Assembly (NCBI GenBank): GCA_026874595.1 | Contig: JAPPUL010000073.1 | Coordinates: 1,449,973 to 1,513,972 of the forward strand | Direction of reading: 5' to 3' | DNA from: Sipunculus nudus | Lineage: Eukaryota; Annelida; Sipuncula; Golfingiida; Sipunculidae | Length of the DNA: 64,000 bases | Shown: positions 18,351 through 27,607 of the stretch, piece by piece | How positions within the stretch are numbered: position 1 is the first letter of the stretch | How the letters are laid out: each line of letters starts with the position of its first letter | Translations under genes and position numbers: made by a program | The notes under the pieces: generated by a model | Databases searched by the model: none | Told to the model about the DNA's origin: nothing | What the model saw: the letters and a program-made list of their open reading frames with translations, nothing else

Positions 18351-19571
18351 TTATTTAACGGTGGCTTTTTTGGTACCTGTACTAAACTTTATACTAATGT
18401 CATCGTTAGCTTTTAATATAGAATGGTCTTTAATTATGGTTTTTTTGATAGTGTTTTTATTACCGTTGTCTTTATAGACTATGGAATAGCCACGTTTTAG
18501 AATATCTTTGGGGCTTAGAGATTTTATAGTTTTGTAAAGAGTATTAAACTTACTGTTATAGGCTGATAAAGTGTCTTTGATACTAGAGTTTAAGTTTTTT
18601 ATGGCGTAATCAGTCTGCAATTTATGTTTATTAACGGTATTAAAAGCCAAACGTAAAAAAAAGTCTTCTTTGTAGAAAGCCATTTTGTCCTTTAACTGCT
18701 TAAAAATAAGTTCAATCTGTTTATTTAAACGTTGGTATGCTAAAGAAGAGGTATAAATGAGGTCATTTTTATTAGGCAAAGCAAGCTCAGCCGCGGCCGA
18801 AGGAGTTGGTGCTCTTAAGTCGGCAACATAATCAGATATGGTAAAATCGATCTCATGCCCAACGGCAGAAATAATAGGAATAGAGCAATTAAAAATAGCC
18901 CGAGCAACCAGCTCTTCGTTAAAAGCCCAAAGGTCCTCGATAGAGCCTCCACCGCGTCCGACAATCAAGGTATCAACAAGCTTCATATGATCAGCAAGTC
19001 TAATCGCATTGACAATTTCACTATGAGCATAATCGCCTTGAGCAAGAACCGGATATATAACGATGTCCATAGAGTCAAAACGCCGTTTACAAACGCTTAA
19101 AATATCTCTAATGGCAGCACCGGTCGGAGAGGTTATAACCCCCAAACGTTTTGGGAGAGCTGGGATAGGTTTTTTAAATTCTTGATTAAAAAGCCCTTCT
19201 TTAAAAAGCTTTTGTTTTAATTGTTCAAAAGCAAGCTGTAGCTCACCGATGCCTTCGGGTTTAATGCTTGAAACAATAATTTGATATTCACCACGTTTTG
19301 AGTATAAAGATAAACTGCCCCGTAATCTTACATTAAGGCCATTTTCAAGAGAGAATTTTATTTTAGAGGCATAAGATTTGAACAAAATACAATTAATTAT
19401 GGAGTTTTGGTCTTTCAAAGAGAAATACCGATGTCCGCTAGGGGAGTGTTTTTTGAAATTAGATATTTGCCCTAAGACCCAAATATCTTTAAATTCAGAT
19501 TCTATTAAAGACTTAATCTCATTAGAAAGCGAGCTTACTGAATATATATGTATATCTTTTTGTTTTGTCAT
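18351..19571 (-). CDS. xseA: Exodeoxyribonuclease VII large subunit
   Basis: This cytoplasmic subunit degrades single-stranded DNA from both ends and acts in mismatch repair and recombination. An N-terminal OB fold (IWVLGQISNFKKHSPSGHRY) occupies about residues 20-105. The catalytic domain holds LGVITSPTGAAIRDI, VGRGGGSIEDLWAFN, AVGHEIDFTISD and LRAPTPSAAAELA, all diagnostic. It ends in a coiled-coil region and the usual ILKRGYSIV segment. I chose ATG 19571 over the in-frame TTG at 19610 because typical proteins begin just before this VSSLS segment. The small subunit XseB is not seen in the window. Confidence 0.93.
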   Translation of the reverse strand: MTKQKDIHIYSVSSLSNEIKSLIESEFKDIWVLGQISNFKKHSPSGHRYFSLKDQNSIINCILFKSYASKIKFSLENGLNVRLRGSLSLYSKRGEYQIIVSSIKPEGIGELQLAFEQLKQKLFKEGLFNQEFKKPIPALPKRLGVITSPTGAAIRDILSVCKRRFDSMDIVIYPVLAQGDYAHSEIVNAIRLADHMKLVDTLIVGRGGGSIEDLWAFNEELVARAIFNCSIPIISAVGHEIDFTISDYVADLRAPTPSAAAELALPNKNDLIYTSSLAYQRLNKQIELIFKQLKDKMAFYKEDFFLRLAFNTVNKHKLQTDYAIKNLNSSIKDTLSAYNSKFNTLYKTIKSLSPKDILKRGYSIVYKDNGNKNTIKKTIIKDHSILKANDDISIKFSTGTKKATVK

Positions 19572-19666
19572 AATGTTTTTAATGAAAAAGGCTATAGAAA
19601 GTGGACACAAGGAATATAATATAGTTAATATATCTAATTAAAGGAAGTAGAAAACGAAGTATTTGC

Positions 19667-21715
19667 ATGAGAATGAAGATAGATATAATAGTTATACTAT
19701 TGCTAAAAGTATTTTTATTGCTAGGATGTAATTATAAGATAGGCAGCGGAGAGTTTAGATTTTATGAAGATGGTATAACGAAAGTAGATTATAAGCGTGT
19801 ATTGGGAGGAGGCAAGCAGTTAGGTGCGGGTGTAGAAAGCGCTGTTGATGGGAACGTAGAGATACTGCTTGACAAGGTGATATACTACCTACCGGAAGGA
19901 AGAGCTAAGAAGCTAATAATGCAATCTCATCAAATAACGAAAGTATTAAAAGACAAGACAAATGCAAACACCCTAATAACCTACCTAGTGGGACGTGAGA
20001 AGCTAAGACATGTAGAAGCCTATATTATAGATGGATATGGAAATAAGCGGATAGCAGAGATAGAAAGTAGAAATATGTTTGAGAAAGATTTATTAAACGC
20101 GAGGTTATACGAAGATGTAAAAGTAGTTTCACTTAGGTTTTTGGGAGTTCCCAGGGGCGCAACGATAAACATAAGATATGAGATGGAGTTGGACTATAGA
20201 GGTCTTGAGGGAGGAGATTTTTATTTATGGGATTATGAGTATGTGGGAAAGAGGAAATATGTATTAATTGTTCCGAGGGGAAAGAATATCAAGTTATTTT
20301 ACAAAGGGGAGGGAACAAGTTACAAACCGACTATATATGCAGGAAAACGTTATAAACATTATGTGTTTGAAACGGATGATATAAAGAAAGTAAAGCGAGA
20401 AGGGTATATAAGGGACATAAAAGAGAATGGAGGCCGCATAAAATTTTCATTTAATGGAAGCTTAAGAAATTTAGCAAAGCGTCTTAATTATGAATACAGG
20501 AGATATAAACATATCCCAAAGACAAAAAGCTTTGTAAAAGCTAATATATTAAATGTAGGGAGAGGAGGCGATGCAGGAGCAGAATATATATATAACCACG
20601 TAACAAATCCGACTAACATAAAGAATGTGTTATTGCCCTTTAGCTTTGGTAGATTGCGTCCAAGTAATCCTGATGAAGTGCTTATGAATGGCTATGGAGA
20701 TATAAAAGACAAAGCCTTTCTTTTGTATAGTCTATTAAAAGAGGCAGGTTTCAAAGTATATATAGGCTTAACGAGCACGAAGTCGAGTCTTGATGAAGAA
20801 GTAGTATCATTAAATGATATAGACACATTGGTAGTAGCAATAGATAAAGGGGGCGGTAAATACGTATATATGGATCCACAATCGGTTTTGGTGCGATATG
20901 GCAATTTACCGTCTAAACTATACGGACGTAAAGTATACCTATTGTTAGGCTTAGAAGGTGGCAAGGCTAAAGAGCTATTGCAAAAAGTAGTACAAAGCGG
21001 TGCAGATAACAAGTTATTAGAGAGGGGTCAAGTTAATGTATTATCAGATGTAATATATTACGAGACGGAATATGAACCGAAGGGGTCTTACGAAACAAAA
21101 GAACGGCTTGAGATGGCAAAGATAAAATATAAAGACACATTAAAAAGCCTAGAAGATAATTATAAGGAAATACATATAAAATTAGCGGAGAGTGATAGGG
21201 CATTAGGAGATAAGGTTTTAAGATTTGAGACAGTAGAACCACTTGACTTAACAAAACCTTTTAAATACAAGGTAAAAACAAAAAGCAGCTTAAAAGATGC
21301 TAAACGAGTAAGTATAAATATAAATCTGAGTAGAAAAGAGTATATAGAGGGTTTAAATTTTGATATAAAGCGAGAACATAGAAATGTAGTGTATGGACAA
21401 ATATTTGTATTAAGGAAAGAATATGTAATAAACTATGCGAAAGGACACATTATAAGAGTGCATCCAAAAGCGCTAAGATATGAGGACGAGCATTTATTTT
21501 ATAGTAGGAGCTATAAAATAAAAGGGAGTAATAAACTAATCTACAAAAGAGAATTCAAGTTAAAAAGGCCAGTAATAAATAAATCAGAGTATAAAATATT
21601 TAAAGAAGGCCTTAAAAAGATACTAAAGTATGAGAAAGAGATGCTAATACTTGAGAAGACGGAGCAGGGTAGAAAGAAAAGAGTAGGAAGAAGAGGAAAG
21701 GTTAATGTTAAGTAA
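19667..21715 (+). CDS. DUF3857/transglutaminase-fold lipoprotein lacking its catalytic Cys and His
   Basis: A signal peptide ends in the lipobox LLLGC with Cys21, so this is a membrane-anchored lipoprotein of 682 residues. Residues about 70-240 match the DUF3857 beta-sandwich that precedes transglutaminase-like domains. Residues about 300-420 match the transglutaminase core. There, the usual GDCKDKA reads GDIKDKA, with Ile346 (codon ATA, 20702) in place of the nucleophilic Cys. The usual NHV histidine reads DTL; only the Asp of MDP is kept. The fold therefore appears to be a pseudoenzyme, perhaps a binding or structural protein. The C-terminal domain (about 490-650) is beta-rich. It overlaps the next gene by 11 bases, so the two are probably co-translated. 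Confidence 0.75.
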   Translation: MRMKIDIIVILLLKVFLLLGCNYKIGSGEFRFYEDGITKVDYKRVLGGGKQLGAGVESAVDGNVEILLDKVIYYLPEGRAKKLIMQSHQITKVLKDKTNANTLITYLVGREKLRHVEAYIIDGYGNKRIAEIESRNMFEKDLLNARLYEDVKVVSLRFLGVPRGATINIRYEMELDYRGLEGGDFYLWDYEYVGKRKYVLIVPRGKNIKLFYKGEGTSYKPTIYAGKRYKHYVFETDDIKKVKREGYIRDIKENGGRIKFSFNGSLRNLAKRLNYEYRRYKHIPKTKSFVKANILNVGRGGDAGAEYIYNHVTNPTNIKNVLLPFSFGRLRPSNPDEVLMNGYGDIKDKAFLLYSLLKEAGFKVYIGLTSTKSSLDEEVVSLNDIDTLVVAIDKGGGKYVYMDPQSVLVRYGNLPSKLYGRKVYLLLGLEGGKAKELLQKVVQSGADNKLLERGQVNVLSDVIYYETEYEPKGSYETKERLEMAKIKYKDTLKSLEDNYKEIHIKLAESDRALGDKVLRFETVEPLDLTKPFKYKVKTKSSLKDAKRVSININLSRKEYIEGLNFDIKREHRNVVYGQIFVLRKEYVINYAKGHIIRVHPKALRYEDEHLFYSRSYKIKGSNKLIYKREFKLKRPVINKSEYKIFKEGLKKILKYEKEMLILEKTEQGRKKRVGRRGKVNVK

Positions 21716-22421
21716 TCGGAATGAAAACAAGTGGATAGAAATGGGACTAAGAGTAGAGAATATATTTTTTGATATGGATGGGACATTATACTCATCAGAG
21801 AAGCTAATCTACAAAGCATATGAGCGAGGTATAAATAACTTTAAGAATAAAAACATAGAATACATGTGGTTAAAGGTGCCAAGTAAAGAAAAGATGCTTG
21901 AAGTGGTGGGCTATCCGGTAGAAGAAATATACCGTATATTATTCCCGAAGCTAGTATCCTCAGAGCGAGAAAAGATTAGGAATTATGTACATGTTGAATT
22001 TATAAATGCAATAAAGAGTCGGGAGGGGATATTATACAAAGGAGTCGAGCTGGTAATAAAAGCCTTGTATAAGAGTGCTAAGAAGTTATACATAGCCTCA
22101 AACGGAACTTTAGAGTATATAGAAACAATATTAACAACGTATGGATTAAAGAGTTTATTTGGTAAGGTTGAGGTAATAGATAACGAAAGTATTTTTGACA
22201 AAGGAGATATCCTTTTAAGATATAAAGAACTATATAAACTAGATAGGGAAAAGAGTATAATGATAGGAGATCGAGAGTCGGATTTAGAAGCGGCTATAAA
22301 GTTGGGTTGTAGATTTATTCATTGTACATATGGGCATGGCGAATACGACGATATTGTGGTAACAAAAGACATGCAAATAAGCACAATGCAAGAGCTGCCA
22401 GAAAGGCTTGCAACGCTGTGA
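21705..22421 (+). CDS. HAD-superfamily phosphatase
   Basis: HAD motif I is FFDMDGTLY near residues 20-28 (nucleophile Asp and acid/base Asp). Motif II is IASNGT near 127-132. The motif III/IV region GDRESDLEAAIKLGC lies near 188-202. The helical cap lies between motifs I and II, as in phosphoglycolate phosphatase and PpaX-type enzymes; the substrate cannot be told. The start ATG 21705 lies within the last codons of the upstream lipoprotein gene. A second in-frame ATG 39 bases later (MGLRVENIF) would also leave the fold complete. It converges on sdhE. Confidence 0.8.
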   Translation: MLSNRNENKWIEMGLRVENIFFDMDGTLYSSEKLIYKAYERGINNFKNKNIEYMWLKVPSKEKMLEVVGYPVEEIYRILFPKLVSSEREKIRNYVHVEFINAIKSREGILYKGVELVIKALYKSAKKLYIASNGTLEYIETILTTYGLKSLFGKVEVIDNESIFDKGDILLRYKELYKLDREKSIMIGDRESDLEAAIKLGCRFIHCTYGHGEYDDIVVTKDMQISTMQELPERLATL

Positions 22422-22445
22422 CATTATAAGAAGCTGAAAAAAAGA

Positions 22446-23321
22446 TTAAGTAACAGCCGCAACGACAGAAGTAGTGTCGACAATATTTTTCTGTAAACCA
22501 AGTTTATCAGGCTCAATACCCAAAGCAAGTCCAACCATCTGTGGCAAATGAAATACAGGAAGATCAATCTCCTCATGCCCTACTAGCTTTGTCGCCTCAA
22601 CTTGATTAGCATCCAAATTAAGATGGCATAAAGGACATGGCGTAACCATGCAATTAGCCCCTTCTTGATGCGCTTCAGTAATATGATTACCCGACATAGT
22701 AAAAGAATTGGTTTTATTCATCGATTGTATCGGGAAGCCACAACATTTGTCTTTTCCTGAGTAATCAACTACCTCGCCTGATAAGGTATTAATTATCTTT
22801 TCAAGATATGTATCTCGTGGCTGGTTTTTAGATATATTTAAGGTATTTACAGGACGAAGGATATAGCAACCATAAAAAGGAGCTATTCTAAGTCCTTCTA
22901 AAGGCCTTTTTACAAGGCCTTTAAGCTTATCAAGTCCTAAATCTTCTACCAGGACCCACAGGAAGTTTTTTACAACTACATTGCCTGTATATTTAAGATT
23001 TTCTTCTCTTAGCGATTCATTAATGATACTAAGTCTTTTTGTGTCTTCTAGGTTTTTCTGTGTTTCACTCATATTCCCTTGACATGTACTACATATGTTT
23101 AGCAAGGGTAAGTTCAGTTTCTCTGCCATTGCAAATGTACGCGCATTTAATGTGTCTGCAACATAAGGATTATGCTCACTTATTACTCCTGCTCCCGTAC
23201 AGGCCGCCTCGGTTAACTCAACAAGCTCAATCCCAAGTGCCTTTGCAGTCTCAACCATTGCCATCTTAAGCTCGGGACAGGCTCCTTTGGCTACGCAGCC
23301 CGGGTAAAATGCATACTTCAT
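22446..23321 (-). CDS. sdhE: Succinate dehydrogenase HdrB-like subunit (type E, CCG domains)
   Basis: The protein resembles heterodisulfide reductase subunit B and replaces the usual heme b membrane anchor in type E succinate:quinone reductases. The second cysteine-rich motif is complete: GCYILRP, then KCCGFP, then CPLCH. The first motif is altered: GCVAKGAC, then CTGAG where CCG is usual, then CSTC. The proteins of this type attach peripherally to the membrane and bind Fe-S clusters. The start is ATG 23321, eight bases after AGGAG; a GTG at 23330 is an alternative. It lies 15 bases downstream of sdhB in the order sdhA-sdhB-sdhE. The symbol follows type E usage and should not be confused with the flavin-assembly factor SdhE. 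Confidence 0.85.
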   Translation of the reverse strand: MKYAFYPGCVAKGACPELKMAMVETAKALGIELVELTEAACTGAGVISEHNPYVADTLNARTFAMAEKLNLPLLNICSTCQGNMSETQKNLEDTKRLSIINESLREENLKYTGNVVVKNFLWVLVEDLGLDKLKGLVKRPLEGLRIAPFYGCYILRPVNTLNISKNQPRDTYLEKIINTLSGEVVDYSGKDKCCGFPIQSMNKTNSFTMSGNHITEAHQEGANCMVTPCPLCHLNLDANQVEATKLVGHEEIDLPVFHLPQMVGLALGIEPDKLGLQKNIVDTTSVVAAVT

Positions 23322-23336
23322 TCTATACACTCCTTT

Positions 23337-24284
23337 TTAGTTAATTTCGTGTTTCTTAAATATCTTCCTTATACTTTCTATCGTTGCAAGTTTTGGATGT
23401 AATAACTTTGGCATCTTCCCTCTCTTAAGCATCCTAAGACCAACTGGGACTAAACTCAATAGTTCCTTTATATTCCACCATCCGTAGGATTTCGGCATCA
23501 CTGTCGCCTCGTTTAATGTACCGCTGTGTCTTACTGAACTAACTATTGCATCGCTGTGTCTTGACCCTATGTTATTTGTAAAACCTTTTTCCATCGCCAT
23601 GCGCCTTAAGGATACTATCCTATCCATCGGTAGCACGTTTTTAGGACACGCGTCCACGCATTTAAAGCAATGTGTACAATCCCATATCCCTCCCGCCATA
23701 GATGCTTTCTCAAGACGCGCTTCATCAAGCCCATCACGGGGATCTACTATAAATCTATATATCTTTGCAAGAGCCGCAGGCCCTAAAAAACTCTTGTCTA
23801 CCTCAAGTACTGTACAGTCTGATACACATGAACCGCACATTATACATTCTGTCACTTCCGATAGGTGTAACATCTGTTCATTACTACATAAATGTTCTCG
23901 TTTGGGTGCAGGACCAACAGGATTTACGTAGGGTGTTGTCTCTTTTATCTTATCCCAAAACATTCTAAGATCTACTATTAAATCTCGTATGACAGTCTGA
24001 TTGCCAGGTGGCTCTATCACTATCTCATTACTACCTTCACGTAGTAGAGTTTCAACTTGGGTATTGCAGGCAAGTGCGCTCTTCCCATTCATCTTCATTG
24101 CGCATGAACCACATATTGCACTCCGACAAGAACATCTAAAGCCTAATGTGCTGTCTTCTTCTGCGCGTAGCTTTAATAACACATTCAGCATTGTGTCACT
24201 CTTGTCTACATCCATGTTATAACTTTGCATGTAGCTCTCTTCTTCTCCTACCTTCTTCCTCTTTATTGTTACTTTTATATCCAT
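23337..24284 (-). CDS. sdhB: Succinate dehydrogenase/fumarate reductase iron-sulfur subunit
   Basis: This subunit carries electrons from the flavoprotein to the quinone site. The [2Fe-2S] domain has FRCSCRSAICGSCAM with a later Cys in ALACNTQ. The [4Fe-4S]/[3Fe-4S] domain has CIMCGSCVSDC and CTHCFKCVDACPKN. At 315 residues it is longer than the usual 230-260; the extra C-terminal part (about 240-315) is basic and may contact the HdrB-like subunit. It lies between sdhA (52 bases upstream) and sdhE. Confidence 0.92.
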   Translation of the reverse strand: MDIKVTIKRKKVGEEESYMQSYNMDVDKSDTMLNVLLKLRAEEDSTLGFRCSCRSAICGSCAMKMNGKSALACNTQVETLLREGSNEIVIEPPGNQTVIRDLIVDLRMFWDKIKETTPYVNPVGPAPKREHLCSNEQMLHLSEVTECIMCGSCVSDCTVLEVDKSFLGPAALAKIYRFIVDPRDGLDEARLEKASMAGGIWDCTHCFKCVDACPKNVLPMDRIVSLRRMAMEKGFTNNIGSRHSDAIVSSVRHSGTLNEATVMPKSYGWWNIKELLSLVPVGLRMLKRGKMPKLLHPKLATIESIRKIFKKHEIN

Positions 24285-24336
24285 ATGTTTTCCCCGTTTG
24301 TTTTATCACACTCTCATATCTAATTTAACTTCGTTC

Positions 24337-26022
24337 TTAGTAAGTTCTTTCCTGTGGTTCCCATCTGCCCATTGTTACAGGTAAATATTCTGTCTTTATT
24401 TTATCACCGTCTTTATAGTATAATATGTGTTTTAACCAATTCTCATCATCTCGTTTTGTATGTTCAAGACGGTAATGGGCTCCCCGACTCTCTGTCCGCA
24501 TTAAAGCCCCTAACAAAACTGCTTCACCTAAATCCAAAAGCCCCTTAAGTTCAAGGGCACTCGTTAATTCATTGTTATACACATTCCCTTTATCTCTTAT
24601 CGAGACCTTTTTATATAATTCTTTTAATTCCAAAAGCTCCTTCCTCGCCTCTTCCAACGTACTCGCTTCTCTAAATACTCCTCCCTTGCGCACCATAAGA
24701 TCGCCAAGCTTTTGTTGCATTTGGGCTGCGTATATACCTTTGTCTGGAGCATCTATTAGCCTTTTTATTAACTCTTTGTCACTCTCAACTACAGACTCGC
24801 TTAGCTTTGCAGCTCCCGTAGTTTGCTCTTTTATATATTCAACTGCTGCTTTCCCCGCTCGCCGACCAAATACTATCGTTTCCATTAACGAATTGCCTCC
24901 AAGACGATTTGCTCCATGTATAGTAACGCACGCAACCTCCCCAGCCGCATATAAACCTTCCATATACGTCTTGCCATCTGAATCCGTCTTTACCCCGCCC
25001 ATCATATAGTGCATCCCAGGTCGAACCGGTACAGGATCTGTTATCATGTCTACTCCCGTGAAGATCAACGCAAGCTCATGTATTTGTCCAAGCTTCTCAT
25101 TTATCTTTTCTTTGCCAAGATGTCGCATGTCTAGTAGTACACACCCATCTACTCCTCGCCCTTCGTTTATTTCAACTTGTTCCGCTCGCGATACAACGTC
25201 TCGAGAGGCTAGTTCCATCTTGTTTGGCGCAACTCCTTTCATGAAGCGCTCCCCTTTCGAGTTTATTAAGTATCCTCCCTCACCCCTTGCCGCCTCGCTT
25301 AGCAATATCCCACTACTTTTTAATGACGTCGGGTGAAATTGCACCATCTCCATATCCATTAATGGTACCCCAGCTTCGTATGACAGCGCCATTCCGTCTC
25401 CTGTGCACACTAGCGCATTTGTAGTCGGCGCAAATAATTGCCCAAGACCCCCTGTTGCAACTATTACAGCCTTTGCTTTTACTAAATGTAATTCGTTGTT
25501 CTTTAGTTCTAGTACCACCACCCCGCAGCATTTACCTTCTTCTACCACCAGCGACGTTACTTTATATTCCTCGTATGTCCTTATCTTTGCTTTTATTATT
25601 TGTTCGTACAGCACGTGCAGTATTGCCTGTCCTGTTATGTCTGCTATGAAACACGCCCTCGGATAACTCGCTCCTCCAAAAGGGCGACTCCCTATACTCC
25701 CATCTTTATGTCTATTAAAGGGTACTCCCATGTTTTCTAGTTCTACTACGTCTTTAGGAGCTTCGTTTGCAAATAGCTCTATTGCATCTTGATCTCCTAA
25801 ATAATCGCTTCCTTTTACTGTGTCAAATTCATGCGACTCTATGCTGTCGTCAGGATTTAAGGCTGCGTTTATTCCACCCTGTGCCGCGCATGAATGACTC
25901 CTTATTGGATATACCTTACTTATCATCGCAACATCAAGGCCTCCCCGTATCCCCTCAAGTGCAGCACGCTGGCCCGCAAGCCCTGCTCCTACTACTAATA
26001 TGTCATGTTCATATACTCCCAT
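24337..26022 (-). CDS. sdhA: Succinate dehydrogenase/fumarate reductase flavoprotein subunit
   Basis: This subunit oxidises succinate to fumarate (or the reverse) with covalently bound FAD. The FAD dinucleotide motif [15 protein letters not shown] lies near residues 10-24. [11 protein letters not shown] (about 42-52) contains the His that usually carries FAD. Substrate residues occur in [21 protein letters not shown] and the capping-domain [12 protein letters not shown], with [21 protein letters not shown] at the C-terminal FAD site. The length of 561 residues is normal. No twin-arginine signal is present, so it faces the cytoplasm. Strong GGAGG precedes the ATG. It is the first gene of the sdhABE operon. 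Confidence 0.95.
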   Translation of the reverse strand: MGVYEHDILVVGAGLAGQRAALEGIRGGLDVAMISKVYPIRSHSCAAQGGINAALNPDDSIESHEFDTVKGSDYLGDQDAIELFANEAPKDVVELENMGVPFNRHKDGSIGSRPFGGASYPRACFIADITGQAILHVLYEQIIKAKIRTYEEYKVTSLVVEEGKCCGVVVLELKNNELHLVKAKAVIVATGGLGQLFAPTTNALVCTGDGMALSYEAGVPLMDMEMVQFHPTSLKSSGILLSEAARGEGGYLINSKGERFMKGVAPNKMELASRDVVSRAEQVEINEGRGVDGCVLLDMRHLGKEKINEKLGQIHELALIFTGVDMITDPVPVRPGMHYMMGGVKTDSDGKTYMEGLYAAGEVACVTIHGANRLGGNSLMETIVFGRRAGKAAVEYIKEQTTGAAKLSESVVESDKELIKRLIDAPDKGIYAAQMQQKLGDLMVRKGGVFREASTLEEARKELLELKELYKKVSIRDKGNVYNNELTSALELKGLLDLGEAVLLGALMRTESRGAHYRLEHTKRDDENWLKHILYYKDGDKIKTEYLPVTMGRWEPQERTY

Positions 26023-26201
26023 CCTCCACTCTCCTTTTATTTGTTATCTTGTTATCTATAGTTCCATTTCCATATAATCATCTTAAAGATAGTATTTTAA
26101 TTTCTTTATTTAACTTATTTAATAAGTTATTTAAACTTTTTTTACCTTTTTCAAAGCTGCATGTGTCCCTTGCCCTTTACAACAACTTGATGCCATTATC
26201 C

Positions 26202-27491
26202 CTATTTTTTAAGCCTACGTATCTCCTCTTCTAATATCTCAAGTAGCACTTCTTTGTTATAGCCAAAGCCTACTAATCTATCGTTTATTATAAATGTTGG
26301 TGTTCCAAGCTGTCTGTAACCAAGCCCATATAAATAGCTTCTTAGCGTATTTGCTTGCTCTTTTACAGTATCTAGATATTTTGAACTTGATTTATCTAAC
26401 TTGCTTTGTTCATCTTTTATCCCTGCCGCTGCAAAACTATCTTTTATCTCATCTTTGTCTATGTATATTTCCTTTTGGAACTTTGAAAATAGCGATAGTA
26501 GGAATTCTCTGTATCTATTTCTCTCAAAGGCATACCATGAGTAGGCCGCAAGCTCTGCTGACGTCATTTGAGAGTGTTTTCCGCTGCCTTTAAACGCAAA
26601 ATTTGCATACTTTATCTTTACATTAGGTTGATATCCCTTTACGCTTTCCTCAAAGTCGTTAAAGCTTATTTGGCAAATCGGACATTGTAAATCATGAAAA
26701 ACTAATACCTCAATAGGAGCACTCTCGTTACCAAAATATGGTAATCTCCCAAATGCCTTTGTGTTAAAACTTGCAGGACGAGTGTAAAACTCTTTTGCAC
26801 CCTCGCTTAAGCTCTCTACTTCTCCCTCATTACCTTTGCTAGGCAATGGCTTAGTATTGTCCTTCGTTTGGCTTATCTTATTTCCTTTTAGAATGTCTTT
26901 TTTTACAAGCGTTTTTGATAAGGGCTCAGAAAGCTGTATGAGTAAGAACATACATACGACGCTTGCGATTGTATAGATTATTAGCTTATTGCGGTAGGCC
27001 TTATCCTTCTTAAAGTTAGCTAAATACTCCTTTATCTCATCAAGTATTATCTTACCCTTTAGCTCATAAATATAAAATGTTATAAAAAGACCTATATTAG
27101 CTAAGTAAATCATAAAGCATTGTGTACAAAATGCTCCTATGACTATAACGGACAAGAAGAATAACATAACATCAACTACGTTTGCAACCACTAGAAGAAA
27201 TGCATAAGGTATTAAGAGGTTTTTATATCCTGAGTCAAGCCTCGGGAGTATATGATATAGTAAAACAGCTATATAAAAGGCCAAGCCAAAAACGGATATA
27301 GGAATCCCGTATATACTTGAATACTTGCCTTGACTTACCTTTGCACAGTCTATATAAGAGTCTTCTGCACAGAATATATTTAGTGCTTTTGCATCTGCAT
27401 AATAATTGTATGTTAGTATTATAGAAAATATTACTCCAAGCAGGAGAAATAGTCCTGTAAGTAAGTTGTATTGTCTTTTCATATTTTTCAT
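26202..27491 (-). CDS. VKOR-DsbA fusion (periplasmic disulfide formation)
   Basis: The N-terminal half (about residues 1-190) is a vitamin K epoxide reductase-like membrane domain with about five helices. It carries DCAKVSQGKYSSIYGIPI near 48-65 and the active CxxC as FCTQC near 121-125. The C-terminal half is a DsbA-like thioredoxin domain with CPIC (FHDLQCPICQ near 268) and the cis-Pro loop GTPTFIIN. The fusion would oxidise cysteines in exported proteins and pass electrons to quinone by itself, replacing DsbA plus DsbB. Exported substrates could include the Cys-rich lipoprotein at 58.4 kb; that is inference. The gene stands alone on this strand. Confidence 0.88.
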   Translation of the reverse strand: MKNMKRQYNLLTGLFLLLGVIFSIILTYNYYADAKALNIFCAEDSYIDCAKVSQGKYSSIYGIPISVFGLAFYIAVLLYHILPRLDSGYKNLLIPYAFLLVVANVVDVMLFFLSVIVIGAFCTQCFMIYLANIGLFITFYIYELKGKIILDEIKEYLANFKKDKAYRNKLIIYTIASVVCMFLLIQLSEPLSKTLVKKDILKGNKISQTKDNTKPLPSKGNEGEVESLSEGAKEFYTRPASFNTKAFGRLPYFGNESAPIEVLVFHDLQCPICQISFNDFEESVKGYQPNVKIKYANFAFKGSGKHSQMTSAELAAYSWYAFERNRYREFLLSLFSKFQKEIYIDKDEIKDSFAAAGIKDEQSKLDKSSSKYLDTVKEQANTLRSYLYGLGYRQLGTPTFIINDRLVGFGYNKEVLLEILEEEIRRLKK

Positions 27492-27607
27492 ATATATCCT
27501 TATCCTGCAACTATTAATCTTCGCTTATAGCTAATGACTTTAATATTATTCATAATAATACCTTTTTAACAAGCTTTATTTATAAAATATTGACATTGGC
27601 TCAAAAG

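Noticed and set aside
18192-18416. A 74-residue open frame at the end of the 73-bp array
   Set aside because: It is composed of the repeat unit plus downstream antisense sequence of xseA; the unit is not a multiple of three and other copies encode nothing consistent.
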